From assembly GCA_934747385.1 (NCBI GenBank), contig CAKVGK010000003.1:33101-97100 (forward strand): a stretch of DNA of 64,000 nucleotides. The letters run 5' to 3'. The notes below the pieces were generated by a model. The model saw nothing but the letters and a program-made list of their open reading frames with translations. It had not been told where the DNA came from and did no database searches. Source of the DNA: an uncultured Clostridia bacterium (GTDB lineage: Bacteria > Bacillota > Clostridia > Christensenellales > UBA1242). This document shows positions 7,828-15,776 of the stretch, in pieces. Both the position numbers and the translations under genes were made by a program. The stretch's first letter is position 1. Every line of letters begins with the position of its first letter.

Positions 7828-9138
7828 CTAACTGGCATTTTCAATAGGCTCTCTCATTTTTGTTCCCACAATTATGATTGCATTTTGTGGCTTAAATTTG
7901 TCGTATCTAAGCAACTGGTTTTCCACCATCTGCCCATTAACAAATTTCTGGCGATAAGATTTCACTTCCATGCCTCTGCTGCCTTTTTTAAGCACAAAAC
8001 TTTCGTCTGTATACTGAACTTTTTCGCTGTACTCTCCAGTTTTATCTTGTTTAATCTCCTCCCCAGGCTCTGTGGTGGAGATTATTTCATTTACAAGTTT
8101 ATACTCCGTGTTAAAAAGGTTTTCGCCAAAAATTCTTATGCGGATTTTGTTTGGAGAATAGTTTGTTACAATCGTAAGTTTTTCGCCAGTTGTGTTTTCA
8201 AACTTTAGGTCGCTGCTGCCAAAATTGACCATTGCGTCAAAGCCATATTTTACATAGCCCACTTGCTTGCTGTGCTTGTTTGCTTCAACAATTTTAAGCC
8301 CCGCCAATAATGCCGTGTTGTAAAGCGTGCTTGACACTTGGCAAACACCCCCGCCAAGCCCGTCAACAAATTCATTGTTTACAATGATTTTTGCTGGGCG
8401 GTAGCCATTCGCCTCAGTGCGTCTGCCAATAATTTTGTTAAAAGAAAATATTTCACCTGGTAAAATCTCTCGCATGTTCAGGCTGGTCAATGCGTTTTTA
8501 ATGTTGTGCTTTCTGTCTGCACTGGAACTTGATATGTTTGTTGAAAAATCGCTACGAAGATTTGTGTATTTTTGAAATTTACTTGCCAAAATTGTTGGCT
8601 TTAAAACAATTGTTGGCAGTGAAAATTTAAGTGGTGTGTTGTTTAAATACGCTTTTGCAATTTGATTATATAATTTGATTTTGTCCACTTTTTGCCCACT
8701 TTTTTCTGCGGAGATATAAAAAACCTTTTCGCTGTTTGTGTTCACTGTCATGTTTGCGTCTTTTGGCTTTTGCTGAATGTTTTTTTCCGCGCTTTGAACA
8801 AGTTTGTTTAAATTTGGAAAGATATAATTAAGTGCAATTTCACTGTCAAAACCTGCATTCAACATTTGCTTTAACAACACCACACGTTGAGGCTTGGTTT
8901 CAAAACGATTGTATTTGTTTATTTCATAATTAATGCTAAAAATGTTGCTGGATTTTATGTTTGGTTTCAGTTCATAAACAAAACTTTTTTGATTAAACAC
9001 AAATTCAATTTTTTCGTTCACGCATCCAGTTTGAGCAGCAAAGGAAATTTTGTTGCACAAAAAAGTGGACAAACAACCCATGTTAAATATGAAAACAAAA
9101 AATACGCATACCACAGCACAAATTAAAGGTTTTTTCAT
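7828..9138 (-). CDS. VanW family protein with C-terminal G5 domain
   Basis: 436 residues. N-terminal signal anchor (about 5-30), a YoaR/peptidoglycan-binding-like region (about 60-200), then the VanW core (about 225-345): LPGEIFSFNKIIGRR, GGGVCQVSSTLYNTALLAGL, and 'HS.QVGYVKYGFDAMVNFGSSDLKF'. The end (about 345-425) is a G5-like domain (EIISTTEPGEEIKQD to KSYRQKFVNGQ), known to occur in cell-wall proteins. Expected location is the outer face of the membrane. The vancomycin link is only historical to the family name. No clear ribosome site. A CATACT box lies six bases before the ATG, so leaderless translation cannot be excluded. Confidence 0.9.
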   Translation of the reverse strand: MKKPLICAVVCVFFVFIFNMGCLSTFLCNKISFAAQTGCVNEKIEFVFNQKSFVYELKPNIKSSNIFSINYEINKYNRFETKPQRVVLLKQMLNAGFDSEIALNYIFPNLNKLVQSAEKNIQQKPKDANMTVNTNSEKVFYISAEKSGQKVDKIKLYNQIAKAYLNNTPLKFSLPTIVLKPTILASKFQKYTNLRSDFSTNISSSSADRKHNIKNALTSLNMREILPGEIFSFNKIIGRRTEANGYRPAKIIVNNEFVDGLGGGVCQVSSTLYNTALLAGLKIVEANKHSKQVGYVKYGFDAMVNFGSSDLKFENTTGEKLTIVTNYSPNKIRIRIFGENLFNTEYKLVNEIISTTEPGEEIKQDKTGEYSEKVQYTDESFVLKKGSRGMEVKSYRQKFVNGQMVENQLLRYDKFKPQNAIIIVGTKMREPIENAS

Positions 9139-9333
9139 ATGCGTAGTATGCGTATTTCCACTCGAATTATGTAGAATTTTGTACCCATGTTCTTCTGTTA
9201 TGCCGAAAACAACTTTTTAAGGTCCCCGACAAAGCCAAACATAGTGGGTTTGTTGGGGTTAAGGAGTGATCGCTTAAAGGTTTATGTTTGCTTTAAGGTT
9301 CAAAGCAAACTAACTTAAAAGCGTGTCACGACG
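9139..9333. other. Intergenic segment with strong RNA-like secondary structure
   Basis: Between rmuC and the VanW gene. It holds a hairpin of 12 paired bases with one mismatch and one G-T (arms 9223-9235 and 9246-9258), a perfect 9-bp stem GTTTGCTTT/AAAGCAAAC (9286-9310) extended by CGCTT/AAGCG (9271-9323), and GCGT/ACGC (9321-9334). No U-tract terminator on either strand. I could not assign it to a known RNA family. Confidence 0.5.
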
Positions 9334-10617
9334 CTATTCGATATTTGGCAACTCGTCTGGCGGAGTGCCGTCATCGTCGTCTTTGTCGTAATCAATGCCA
9401 ACCACCTGGCTGACATCTCCCAACTTTTTGGCAATTTTGCGAGAGGATTTCGTTGCCAATTCTATGTTAGAATTGGCCTCGCTGATTTTGTTTTGAGTTT
9501 TAAGAAGCAATGCCACAAACTTTTCAAATTCTTGCTTGAATGTGGACAAAACTTGCCACAATTCACTGCTGCGTTTTTCAATATACATGGTTTTAAAACC
9601 AAGTTGCAAACTGTTCAATAGCGCAGTTAAAGTGGTTGGGCCACACACAACAATTTTGTATTGGTTTTGCAATGTTTCCATAAGTTCCACGTCGCGCACA
9701 ACCTCGGCATAAAGCCCTTCAATTGGCAAAAACATAACTGCAAAATCGGTTGTGTCTGGCACGGAAATGTATTTTTCCTTAATTGATTTTGCCTCTTCCT
9801 TAATGCGCTTAACCAGTTGCTTTTGGGCGTGTTCAATAGCATCTTTGTCCATTGTTTCGCTGGCTTCAACAAGGCGGTTATAATCTTCAAGCGGGAATTT
9901 ACTGTCGATTGGCAAATACACTTCTTTTTCGTCCTTGCCTGGCATAACAACGGCAAAATCAACACGCTCTTTGCTGTTCTTTTTGATTTGCACCTGAGAT
10001 TTGTATTGGCTTGGCGCAAGCATTTGGTCAAGCAGCGAACTGAGCATAACTTCGCCCCAACCGCCACGCACTTTAACGTTGCCTAAAACACGTTTGAGGT
10101 CGCCCACGCCGTTGGCAAGCGTGCGCATTTCACCTATGCCCAAGTTAACACTTTCCAAACTTTGTTGAATTTTGGAAAAACTTTCGTTAAGACGTTGAGA
10201 TAGACTGTTGTTCAATTTTTCATCAACCGTTTCACGCATTTTTTCCAGTTGCTTTTCGTTTTGCTGGCTCATTGTGATGAGTGCAGCGTTCACATTGTTT
10301 GTCAATTTCTCAATGCGTTGCTCGTTGCGGGTGGTAAGTTCGTCCACACGCTTGGAAATGCTGTCAAACTCCTGCTTTTGCAAAACTGACAAATTGCTGA
10401 TTGTGTTTTGCGTCATCACTTCGCTGTTTTTAAGTTGTTGCATAATCATATTGTTCACCAACTGATTTTGCTCTTTTTGACTTGTGAAAAGTGACTGCAA
10501 TTTTTCTGCGTCATATTCTGAACTTATTGCTGATTTCTTTTTGTACATAACCACAAAAATAATAAGTGACACCAGCCACACACCACCCAAAATTGACCCT
10601 AAAATTATATATCCCAT
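9334..10617 (-). CDS. rmuC: RmuC-family DNA recombination protein
   Basis: 427 residues: one N-terminal membrane helix (3-25), a long coiled coil (about 35-160), then the nuclease-fold RmuC domain (about 165-400) with GGWGEVMLSSLLDQML, LPIDSKFPLEDY and FLPIEGLYAEVV, all family hallmarks. In E. coli RmuC limits inversions at short inverted repeats, and the biochemistry is little known. Length is normal. Ribosome site AAAGGAAAAAC before the ATG. Single gene. Confidence 0.95.
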   Translation of the reverse strand: MGYIILGSILGGVWLVSLIIFVVMYKKKSAISSEYDAEKLQSLFTSQKEQNQLVNNMIMQQLKNSEVMTQNTISNLSVLQKQEFDSISKRVDELTTRNEQRIEKLTNNVNAALITMSQQNEKQLEKMRETVDEKLNNSLSQRLNESFSKIQQSLESVNLGIGEMRTLANGVGDLKRVLGNVKVRGGWGEVMLSSLLDQMLAPSQYKSQVQIKKNSKERVDFAVVMPGKDEKEVYLPIDSKFPLEDYNRLVEASETMDKDAIEHAQKQLVKRIKEEAKSIKEKYISVPDTTDFAVMFLPIEGLYAEVVRDVELMETLQNQYKIVVCGPTTLTALLNSLQLGFKTMYIEKRSSELWQVLSTFKQEFEKFVALLLKTQNKISEANSNIELATKSSRKIAKKLGDVSQVVGIDYDKDDDDGTPPDELPNIE

Positions 10618-10795
10618 TTGTTTTTCCTTTTAAATTTGATTTCTATAAATCATTTCATAAAAAATAAATATAAATTTACACAAATTAACCATAATTAACG
10701 ATTAAATATATTTATTATAAATAAAAACTAATAATTTGTAAAACAAAATACTCCTTTTTCTCGTGTCCCTTTGCATACTGTCACTATATAGCTCT

Positions 10796-10944
10796 GTTTG
10801 TCATACCGAGGCTTTTTAATGCCGAGATATATGAATGACGAGTTTATGAGTTCATATACCGAGGCTTTTTAATGCCGAGATATATGAGTTAGTAAACTCT
10901 CTTTTTATAAACCTCAAACACTACACGTTCTCGGTATAACAAAC
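10796..10944. repeat. 149-bp MITE-like element with 15-bp inverted ends
   Basis: Left end GTTTGTCATACCGAG (10796-10810) and right end CTCGGTATAACAAAC (10930-10944) are inverted repeats matching at 14 of 15 bases. Inside, a 32-base unit beginning ATACCGAG and ending GATATATGA is repeated directly and perfectly (10803-10834 and 10856-10887), and TATATGAA/TTCATATA forms an inner hairpin. A related copy starts at 53382. It encodes nothing. Confidence 0.75.
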
Positions 10945-10946
10945 AT

Positions 10947-10981
10947 AAAAAAACACCTAATGAGTTGTTAGGTGCTTTTTG
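10947..10981 (-). terminator. Terminator of the SipW-signal protein gene
   Basis: CACCTAA/TTAGGTG 7-bp stem followed by a run of T on the minus strand. On the plus strand it also ends in CTTTTTG, so it may work both ways. Confidence 0.88.
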
Positions 10982-11008
10982 TTTATTAAATCAGTTTTTT
11001 GCTAGTTT

Positions 11009-13024
11009 TTATTTCATCAAATCGCCCATATATGGCTGATAACTTGTTGCAGTGCTGCCAAACTCCAACTGAACTTTGAATTTAAGGTTTTGTGGAATTC
11101 CTCCGCTTGATTGATTTATAAAAATCCACAAATCGGTTAATGTGTTGTCAGTCGTAAAAGTGGCTGAATATGATTTGCCTGTTAAATCTTGATTTAGTGG
11201 TAAATCGACGTTGCATTGCCAACTCCTTGTTCCATCAACATTATGATAACCGCCAACTGATGAGGCTGTTGGAGTTGTGCCAGACAAACAGTGAACTGTA
11301 ATTGTGAGTGTTGTGCCTGTTGGAATAGCTGTTGGAAGTTTAAAGCAACTTTGTGAGCCTATGTTGCCTATTGTATATTCTTGATTTACGCCGTCATAAA
11401 AATATGTATCAACACCAACTGAACCAGCATTGCAAGTCCAAATGTTGCGGCTGTAATCTTTGTTAACTTCCCAGGCATTTGCGGGTTCATTGCCTGCACC
11501 ATACATTTCAGTTAAGTCATAAAGCCTTGGTTTAATTTTAAAATTGTTGAACACAGCGCCACTTTTCCACACAATACCCCAAGTTTTTTCTCTGCTGGCG
11601 TCCAATGTGCAAATACCTCCGGCACCATAATCTACTGCAGACGAATCTTGATTTAGCAATCCCCAATAAAAATTATTGTTTCTAACAGTTGCACCGCCAA
11701 TAAGCAAATATTTGTGTCCGCCAACCAAAAAATTTAAAAAACTGCTTGGGTTCCAATAACTTGCTGCAGTTGCAGTTCCGTTAACTGTTATTTCCCCTGA
11801 GGTTCTGTTGCAACTGAATGTTAAACCAGACTTTGACCCAGTTTCCGCATATATTGAACTATCTAACAAATTTTCAGGGCTTGAAATTGATCCCGCAATG
11901 AATGCTGAAGAAGTTTCGCTTTTGTAAAATTTAGCATTAACAGTGTCATACATGCCAACAGCCCCAGTTGCGTCCTTTGCTGGAATTAGATTATATTTTA
12001 TTGCTCCGTCTTGATAGATTTTGAAATACTTCATTTTGCAATAGCATTTATACCCTCTACCAAGTGCAAACAATTGATATTTCCCGCTATAGGCATCAAC
12101 ATACGCTTGCCCTGCCAAATTGTTGTTAACATACAATTTGTGCGTATTATCTGTTTTGCTGCGGACCACACGCAATTTGGCATAACTTGTTGTATCTGGT
12201 TTAATTCTGCCATCATATTTCGAACCAAGATCATAATAATCAGTTCTAATCCCAAAATAACCACTTGCAGTGCTATAACCCATAAGTTGGCGTGATGATG
12301 TGCTTGTCCACATTATTGATGTTTCAATAATAAAATTGTTGGTATCGGCAGTTACTTGGAAGTCAGTATCGAACCATTGATTGCCAGCGGCTTCAACATA
12401 TTGCAGTTGGGTGTAATTGCTTGGTAACCTAGTTACCCCACCTCCTGTGTTGGAAAGAAGCAAATTGACCGCCTGAACTGCGTCATCAATATTCCTATAT
12501 TGAATTGCGTGAGCTGTAACAATAACTGTGGCAGTTTTTGTTTTGTATCTGTTGTCTAGTGAAGAATCGAACTTAAAATCCAACTCAAAACGTTGGAACG
12601 CACCTGCTGCAATTTGTGTTGCACCAACGGTTACGAATTCTTGCTTAGAGTCGCTGTAAACCAACTTAGTGCCTGCAGCGGAATAATATGTGGTTTGGAT
12701 TGGGTCTTCTGTGCCCTCTATGTAAACGCTAAATTCAAGCACGGCATACATGTCTGTGTTGCCTGTGTTTTGAACTTTACCTGAATATTTGATTGTTGAG
12801 CCAGGCAGAATTTTGGTTGAACTTGAACTACCCAAATTTGAAGCAGTGAGTTGAGTATCTGTTAAACCGACCCTGATTATGCCGGTTGTCATTTCGGATT
12901 GTTTTTTTGAAGCGGTTGCGGTGAAATAAGCGTATGCTCCACCCATGGAAATAATAAGGGTAAGAGCAAACGTTATCACCCACATAAAAATCGACTTAAG
13001 ATTTACCCTAAAAAATTTCCTCAA
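11009..13024 (-). CDS. Surface protein with SipW/TasA-type N-terminus
   Basis: 671 residues. N-terminus: basic start, membrane helix (13-33, IFMWVITFALTLIISMGGAYAYF), then FTATASKK and a beta-rich domain (about 40-180) of the SipW-cognate/camelysin-TasA type (VGLTDTQLTASNL, ILPGSTIKYSGKVQNTGNTDMYA). About 200-375: a LamG/concanavalin-like segment (YVEAAGNQWFDTDFQ...). About 385-671: beta modules of the kind seen in tail and surface proteins of gut Bacillota, including LYDLTEMYGAGNEP. It is probably exported and processed by a SipW-type peptidase, which is not encoded nearby. Followed by a terminator and preceded by AT-rich DNA. It may be a fibre or matrix component. Confidence 0.82.
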   Translation of the reverse strand: MRKFFRVNLKSIFMWVITFALTLIISMGGAYAYFTATASKKQSEMTTGIIRVGLTDTQLTASNLGSSSSTKILPGSTIKYSGKVQNTGNTDMYAVLEFSVYIEGTEDPIQTTYYSAAGTKLVYSDSKQEFVTVGATQIAAGAFQRFELDFKFDSSLDNRYKTKTATVIVTAHAIQYRNIDDAVQAVNLLLSNTGGGVTRLPSNYTQLQYVEAAGNQWFDTDFQVTADTNNFIIETSIMWTSTSSRQLMGYSTASGYFGIRTDYYDLGSKYDGRIKPDTTSYAKLRVVRSKTDNTHKLYVNNNLAGQAYVDAYSGKYQLFALGRGYKCYCKMKYFKIYQDGAIKYNLIPAKDATGAVGMYDTVNAKFYKSETSSAFIAGSISSPENLLDSSIYAETGSKSGLTFSCNRTSGEITVNGTATAASYWNPSSFLNFLVGGHKYLLIGGATVRNNNFYWGLLNQDSSAVDYGAGGICTLDASREKTWGIVWKSGAVFNNFKIKPRLYDLTEMYGAGNEPANAWEVNKDYSRNIWTCNAGSVGVDTYFYDGVNQEYTIGNIGSQSCFKLPTAIPTGTTLTITVHCLSGTTPTASSVGGYHNVDGTRSWQCNVDLPLNQDLTGKSYSATFTTDNTLTDLWIFINQSSGGIPQNLKFKVQLEFGSTATSYQPYMGDLMK

Positions 13025-13190
13025 ACTGCCACCTAATTAAATATTAATATTTAAGTCGAATATTGTCAAACAAATTTGAGATCTTGTTTTAAATTAATAT
13101 CAAGCAAAATTATTATTTTTAAAAAAAATATTTTAATATTTTCAGTAATTAATTTATCTTGTGTCCTATTATTATTTTCAACTAAACAAA

Positions 13191-13222
13191 CTCTCCTGTC
13201 CCCTTGCGAGGGGACACGAGAA
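13191..13222. repeat. Palindromic intergenic repeat
   Basis: TCTCcTGTCCCCT-TGCG-AGGGGACAcGAGA: a 12-bp stem with one mismatch and a TGCG loop. A related hairpin (TCCCCT-TGTG-AGGGGG) occurs at 57737-57766 and a half-copy (CTCGTGTCCCTT) at about 10760. Confidence 0.7.
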
Positions 13223-13288
13223 ATGAGATTGTTTACTAACACAAAACCTAAAAAGCAAAATGTTTATTTTTAATTTTATGTCAACTTG

Positions 13289-13317
13289 TTTACTTTTGCA
13301 ATTTATTTGGTTATAAT
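13289..13317 (+). promoter_or_regulatory. Promoter for a leaderless lipid-kinase-like gene
   Basis: TTTACT (13289-13294), 17-base spacer, TATAAT (13312-13317), then exactly six bases before the ATG at 13324. There is no ribosome site. Confidence 0.75.
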
Positions 13318-13323
13318 AAATTT

Positions 13324-14190
13324 ATGCTTAATATTATGGTTTGCCCTTCCAACATATCAAAACATGGGGAGGCAATTGCAAAAAAAATTGTTAAATATTT
13401 GAAAACTGAAAACGAGGAATATTCGGTTTATTTTTCGCTTAATATAAACGACTTTAACGCCACTGCAAGAGAGTTGACCGAGCAAATGGAAACTGAGTTT
13501 GCCGTTATTGGCAACGATTTTGTTTTAAGCAACTTTTTGAACAATGTTAAGGACGTTTCCAAAATAAAATTGGGAATAATCCCACTTGGAAAAAACGATG
13601 ATTTTGCAAATTACGTTGGTGTGCCAGAAAACCCAATGCATGCCATAAAAACCATTTTGGAAAACAAGGTAGACAATGTGGACTATTTGATTTTAAACAA
13701 TCAAATTGTGCTTAACAACATTGTTATTGGCGCAAGCGTGCATTTGGTTGAGATTTACAATCAATATAAAATCAAAAATCTAATAACAAAAAAATTTGCA
13801 AGTTTAAAGCATGCAAATAAATGTGAAGAATTTGAACTGATTATCGACACAAAAACTGGCAAGCCTAAAAAAGAAACTGTGTATGAACTTTCAATTGCGA
13901 ATGGCGGGCTTTTGAGCGGCAAGCATTTGAACCCTCTTGCAAATGTTAAGGACGGATTGTTTAATGTTAGTTATTCCACAAATTTGGAGGCAAACAAGCG
14001 CAAGGCATACATTTTGCAATTTGACGTTGGTGACCAAATTTACAACGAACACACAAAGCAACTTTGGTTGAATGCTGTGAATATTAAAAAACCAGAGGGC
14101 AACATTAAAGTTATGGCCGATGAAAAAATTTTTGAATGCGAAGAAATTAATGTTACAATTGTTGAACATGGATTAAAAATTTATTGCTAG
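13324..14190 (+). CDS. Diacylglycerol/lipid kinase-like protein, degenerate motif
   Basis: 288 residues of the DagK/YegS/NAD-kinase fold. The second conserved block GIIPLGKNDDFA (84-95) matches GxxPxGTGNDFA, and ANGGLLSGKHLNPLANVKDGLFNV fits the C-terminal lobe. The nucleotide-binding GGDGT motif is replaced by VIGNDF (61-66), and GTGN by GKND. Phosphate-donor binding may therefore be altered or lost. The family phosphorylates diacylglycerol or related lipids at the inner membrane face. Single gene behind its own promoter. The start at 13324 coincides with the predicted transcription start. Confidence 0.85.
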   Translation: MLNIMVCPSNISKHGEAIAKKIVKYLKTENEEYSVYFSLNINDFNATARELTEQMETEFAVIGNDFVLSNFLNNVKDVSKIKLGIIPLGKNDDFANYVGVPENPMHAIKTILENKVDNVDYLILNNQIVLNNIVIGASVHLVEIYNQYKIKNLITKKFASLKHANKCEEFELIIDTKTGKPKKETVYELSIANGGLLSGKHLNPLANVKDGLFNVSYSTNLEANKRKAYILQFDVGDQIYNEHTKQLWLNAVNIKKPEGNIKVMADEKIFECEEINVTIVEHGLKIYC

Positions 14191-14433
14191 CAATTTATTT
14201 GCTAGTTTTTTTAATAATTTTTGAATTTTTATATATTTTTTTAATATTTTTTGGATTGTTTTATTAATTTTTTAATTATTTTTTTAAAATTTAGAAAATA
14301 TTTTTTATTTACATTTTTTTGTTTTATTTTTAATTTATTTACAAAAAAATATTAATTCATGTTTTAAAAATGTTTGTTAAAAAAATATTGATTTGATATA
14401 ATAATGATAACTAAAATTTTTAAGGGGGAATTT
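14191..14433. other. Very AT-rich intergenic region
   Basis: Runs of T and A with little else except the downstream promoter. No hairpin terminator was found for the preceding gene. Confidence 0.5.
14374..14402 (+). promoter_or_regulatory. Extended -10 promoter
   Basis: TTGTTA (14374-14379), 17-base spacer, TATAAT (14397-14402) with TG one base upstream (TGA-TATAAT). Confidence 0.7.
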
Positions 14434-15072
14434 ATGATTGAAAAAATTGCAATGTGGGGTGGCTTTGCGGGAGTTATTGTTGCAATCATTGCCATTGTTG
14501 TTTTGTTTTTGACAAGGGAAAATATTTTGGACATTTTAGACAAAGACGTTATTTTGTTTGACAAAAATTTTGAATTAAAAAAGCAAGCAATTGAACGTGC
14601 CATGCTTTTGGTTGACGAACTTAGTGAAAAAGGTGACCAAGAGAAAGGAAATTATGAATTTGCTGAAAAGGCAAAAAGAACTTATAACGAATTGCTTTGC
14701 GTTGTGAGCGACGCGAGAGTTGCAGATGAATTTTACAATTTAGCAGTTGATAATTCTACGGCAGTTAGCGCAACAAAAATTGCCAACTTCAAATTGTTGT
14801 GCCGTGCTGATATTGGTTTGTCTAACAAAAAGGCAAGATTGTTAAAAAAGGTAAAATCCAGCAACGAAAAAAATAATGAAGTGGACATTCCAAGTTTTGG
14901 TTCAAGTGAAGTTTCAAGACCAGCATACACACAAACAATGTCCAGACCAATGCCACAAAATGCGCCTGTGCAACCAAGACCTGCGCGCCCTGCTATGCCA
15001 ACAAGACCAATGCCAACTCGCCCAACACCAAGACCAACACGCCCTATGCCTAAAGACGGCGAACAAAAATAA
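14434..15072 (+). CDS. Membrane-anchored protein with Pro/Arg-rich tail
   Basis: 212 residues. Start at 14434, where a strong GGGGGAA ribosome site lies just upstream, rather than 14404. One N-terminal membrane helix (5-27), a helical cytoplasmic region (about 40-145), then a low-complexity tail (about 160-212) of R-P-x-x-P-T-R-P-M repeats. No enzyme motif. The tail could bind SH3-like or acidic partners. Family unknown. It ends in a clean terminator. Confidence 0.8.
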   Translation: MIEKIAMWGGFAGVIVAIIAIVVLFLTRENILDILDKDVILFDKNFELKKQAIERAMLLVDELSEKGDQEKGNYEFAEKAKRTYNELLCVVSDARVADEFYNLAVDNSTAVSATKIANFKLLCRADIGLSNKKARLLKKVKSSNEKNNEVDIPSFGSSEVSRPAYTQTMSRPMPQNAPVQPRPARPAMPTRPMPTRPTPRPTRPMPKDGEQK

Positions 15073-15080
15073 ATTAAACA

Positions 15081-15111
15081 AAAAAAATTCCAATAAACTT
15101 GGAATTTTTTT
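15081..15111 (+). terminator. Terminator
   Basis: ATTCCAA-TAAAC-TTGGAAT followed by TTTTTT. Preceded by a run of A, so it is also usable on the minus strand. Confidence 0.9.
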
Positions 15112-15229
15112 ATGTCCTTTTCAAGGATACACTCAATGCTGTCGCATTCGATATGACAATGTTGCAGCCGCTTTTATGCTTGGTTGTGTCGCCGTCAACT
15201 TGTGCATGCGAGTGTGCTTTAAATTAAAA

Positions 15230-15769
15230 TCATTTAACTTTTTTGCTTTTTGCCATAGCTTTTTCAAGCAATGCTTTAAGTTGATTAATGTCGCCTGTTA
15301 AACTATCTTTTCTCAAACAAACATATTCTGCACTATTGAAAACCAAAATCAAGCGATTATTGTCTTCCAAATAACTTGTTAAACTCTTTAAAGCATGAAC
15401 ATTTTTTGCTTGTTCAATGTCGTCTTTTAAAAGTGTTTCTGTGCATGAGGTGTTATCTACAACCACTTTTAAATAGTCCATAGTGTCAAGTTTTTGTGCG
15501 TAGAAAGACTTCTTTTGTGAATGATTTAAACTGACTGGAATTAACAAATACATAACTTGCAAAACCACAAGGCTGACGATGAGAACAATGTCCAGCACAA
15601 AAGATTTTTTGTTAACAATATCCACAATCAACAGTGCAATCATTGCAACAAGCAAAATTGGAATCATTGCTGCAATAATTTTATCTTTTTTGCGTTTTTG
15701 GGAACGGAAAACATATTTTGCGCTAATCAAACTGTCCTCTAACTGATATTTATATTTACATTCAAACAT
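15230..15769 (-). CDS. YcxB-like membrane protein
   Basis: 179 residues, two adjacent membrane helices (about 32-52 and 57-79) after a short N-terminal strand region, then a soluble C-terminal domain (YAQKLDTMDYLKVVVDNTSC, LILVFNSAEYVCLRKDSL) matching the general shape of YcxB-like proteins, whose function is unknown. It starts eight bases after the stop of the giant surface gene and is probably the last gene of the trxB-surface protein transcript. Confidence 0.8.
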   Translation of the reverse strand: MFECKYKYQLEDSLISAKYVFRSQKRKKDKIIAAMIPILLVAMIALLIVDIVNKKSFVLDIVLIVSLVVLQVMYLLIPVSLNHSQKKSFYAQKLDTMDYLKVVVDNTSCTETLLKDDIEQAKNVHALKSLTSYLEDNNRLILVFNSAEYVCLRKDSLTGDINQLKALLEKAMAKSKKVK

Positions 15770-15776
15770 AATTCTC

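Larger units (their letters stand above)
10618..11008. other. 391-base intergenic region with MITE-like element
   Basis: Holds the AT-rich rmuC upstream region, the repeat element at 10796-10944 and the terminator at 10947-10981. No gene is visible. Confidence 0.7.
13025..13323. other. Intergenic region with palindromic repeat and divergent promoters
   Basis: AT-rich, 299 bases between divergent genes. It contains the hairpin repeat at 13191-13222 and the promoter of the lipid-kinase-like gene. Confidence 0.6.

Noticed and set aside
9139..9333. tmRNA, SRP RNA, RNase P RNA or T-box
   Set aside because: None of their diagnostic sequences (tRNA-like ends, GGAAGGAAGC-type loop, AGGGTGGNACCGCG) is present.
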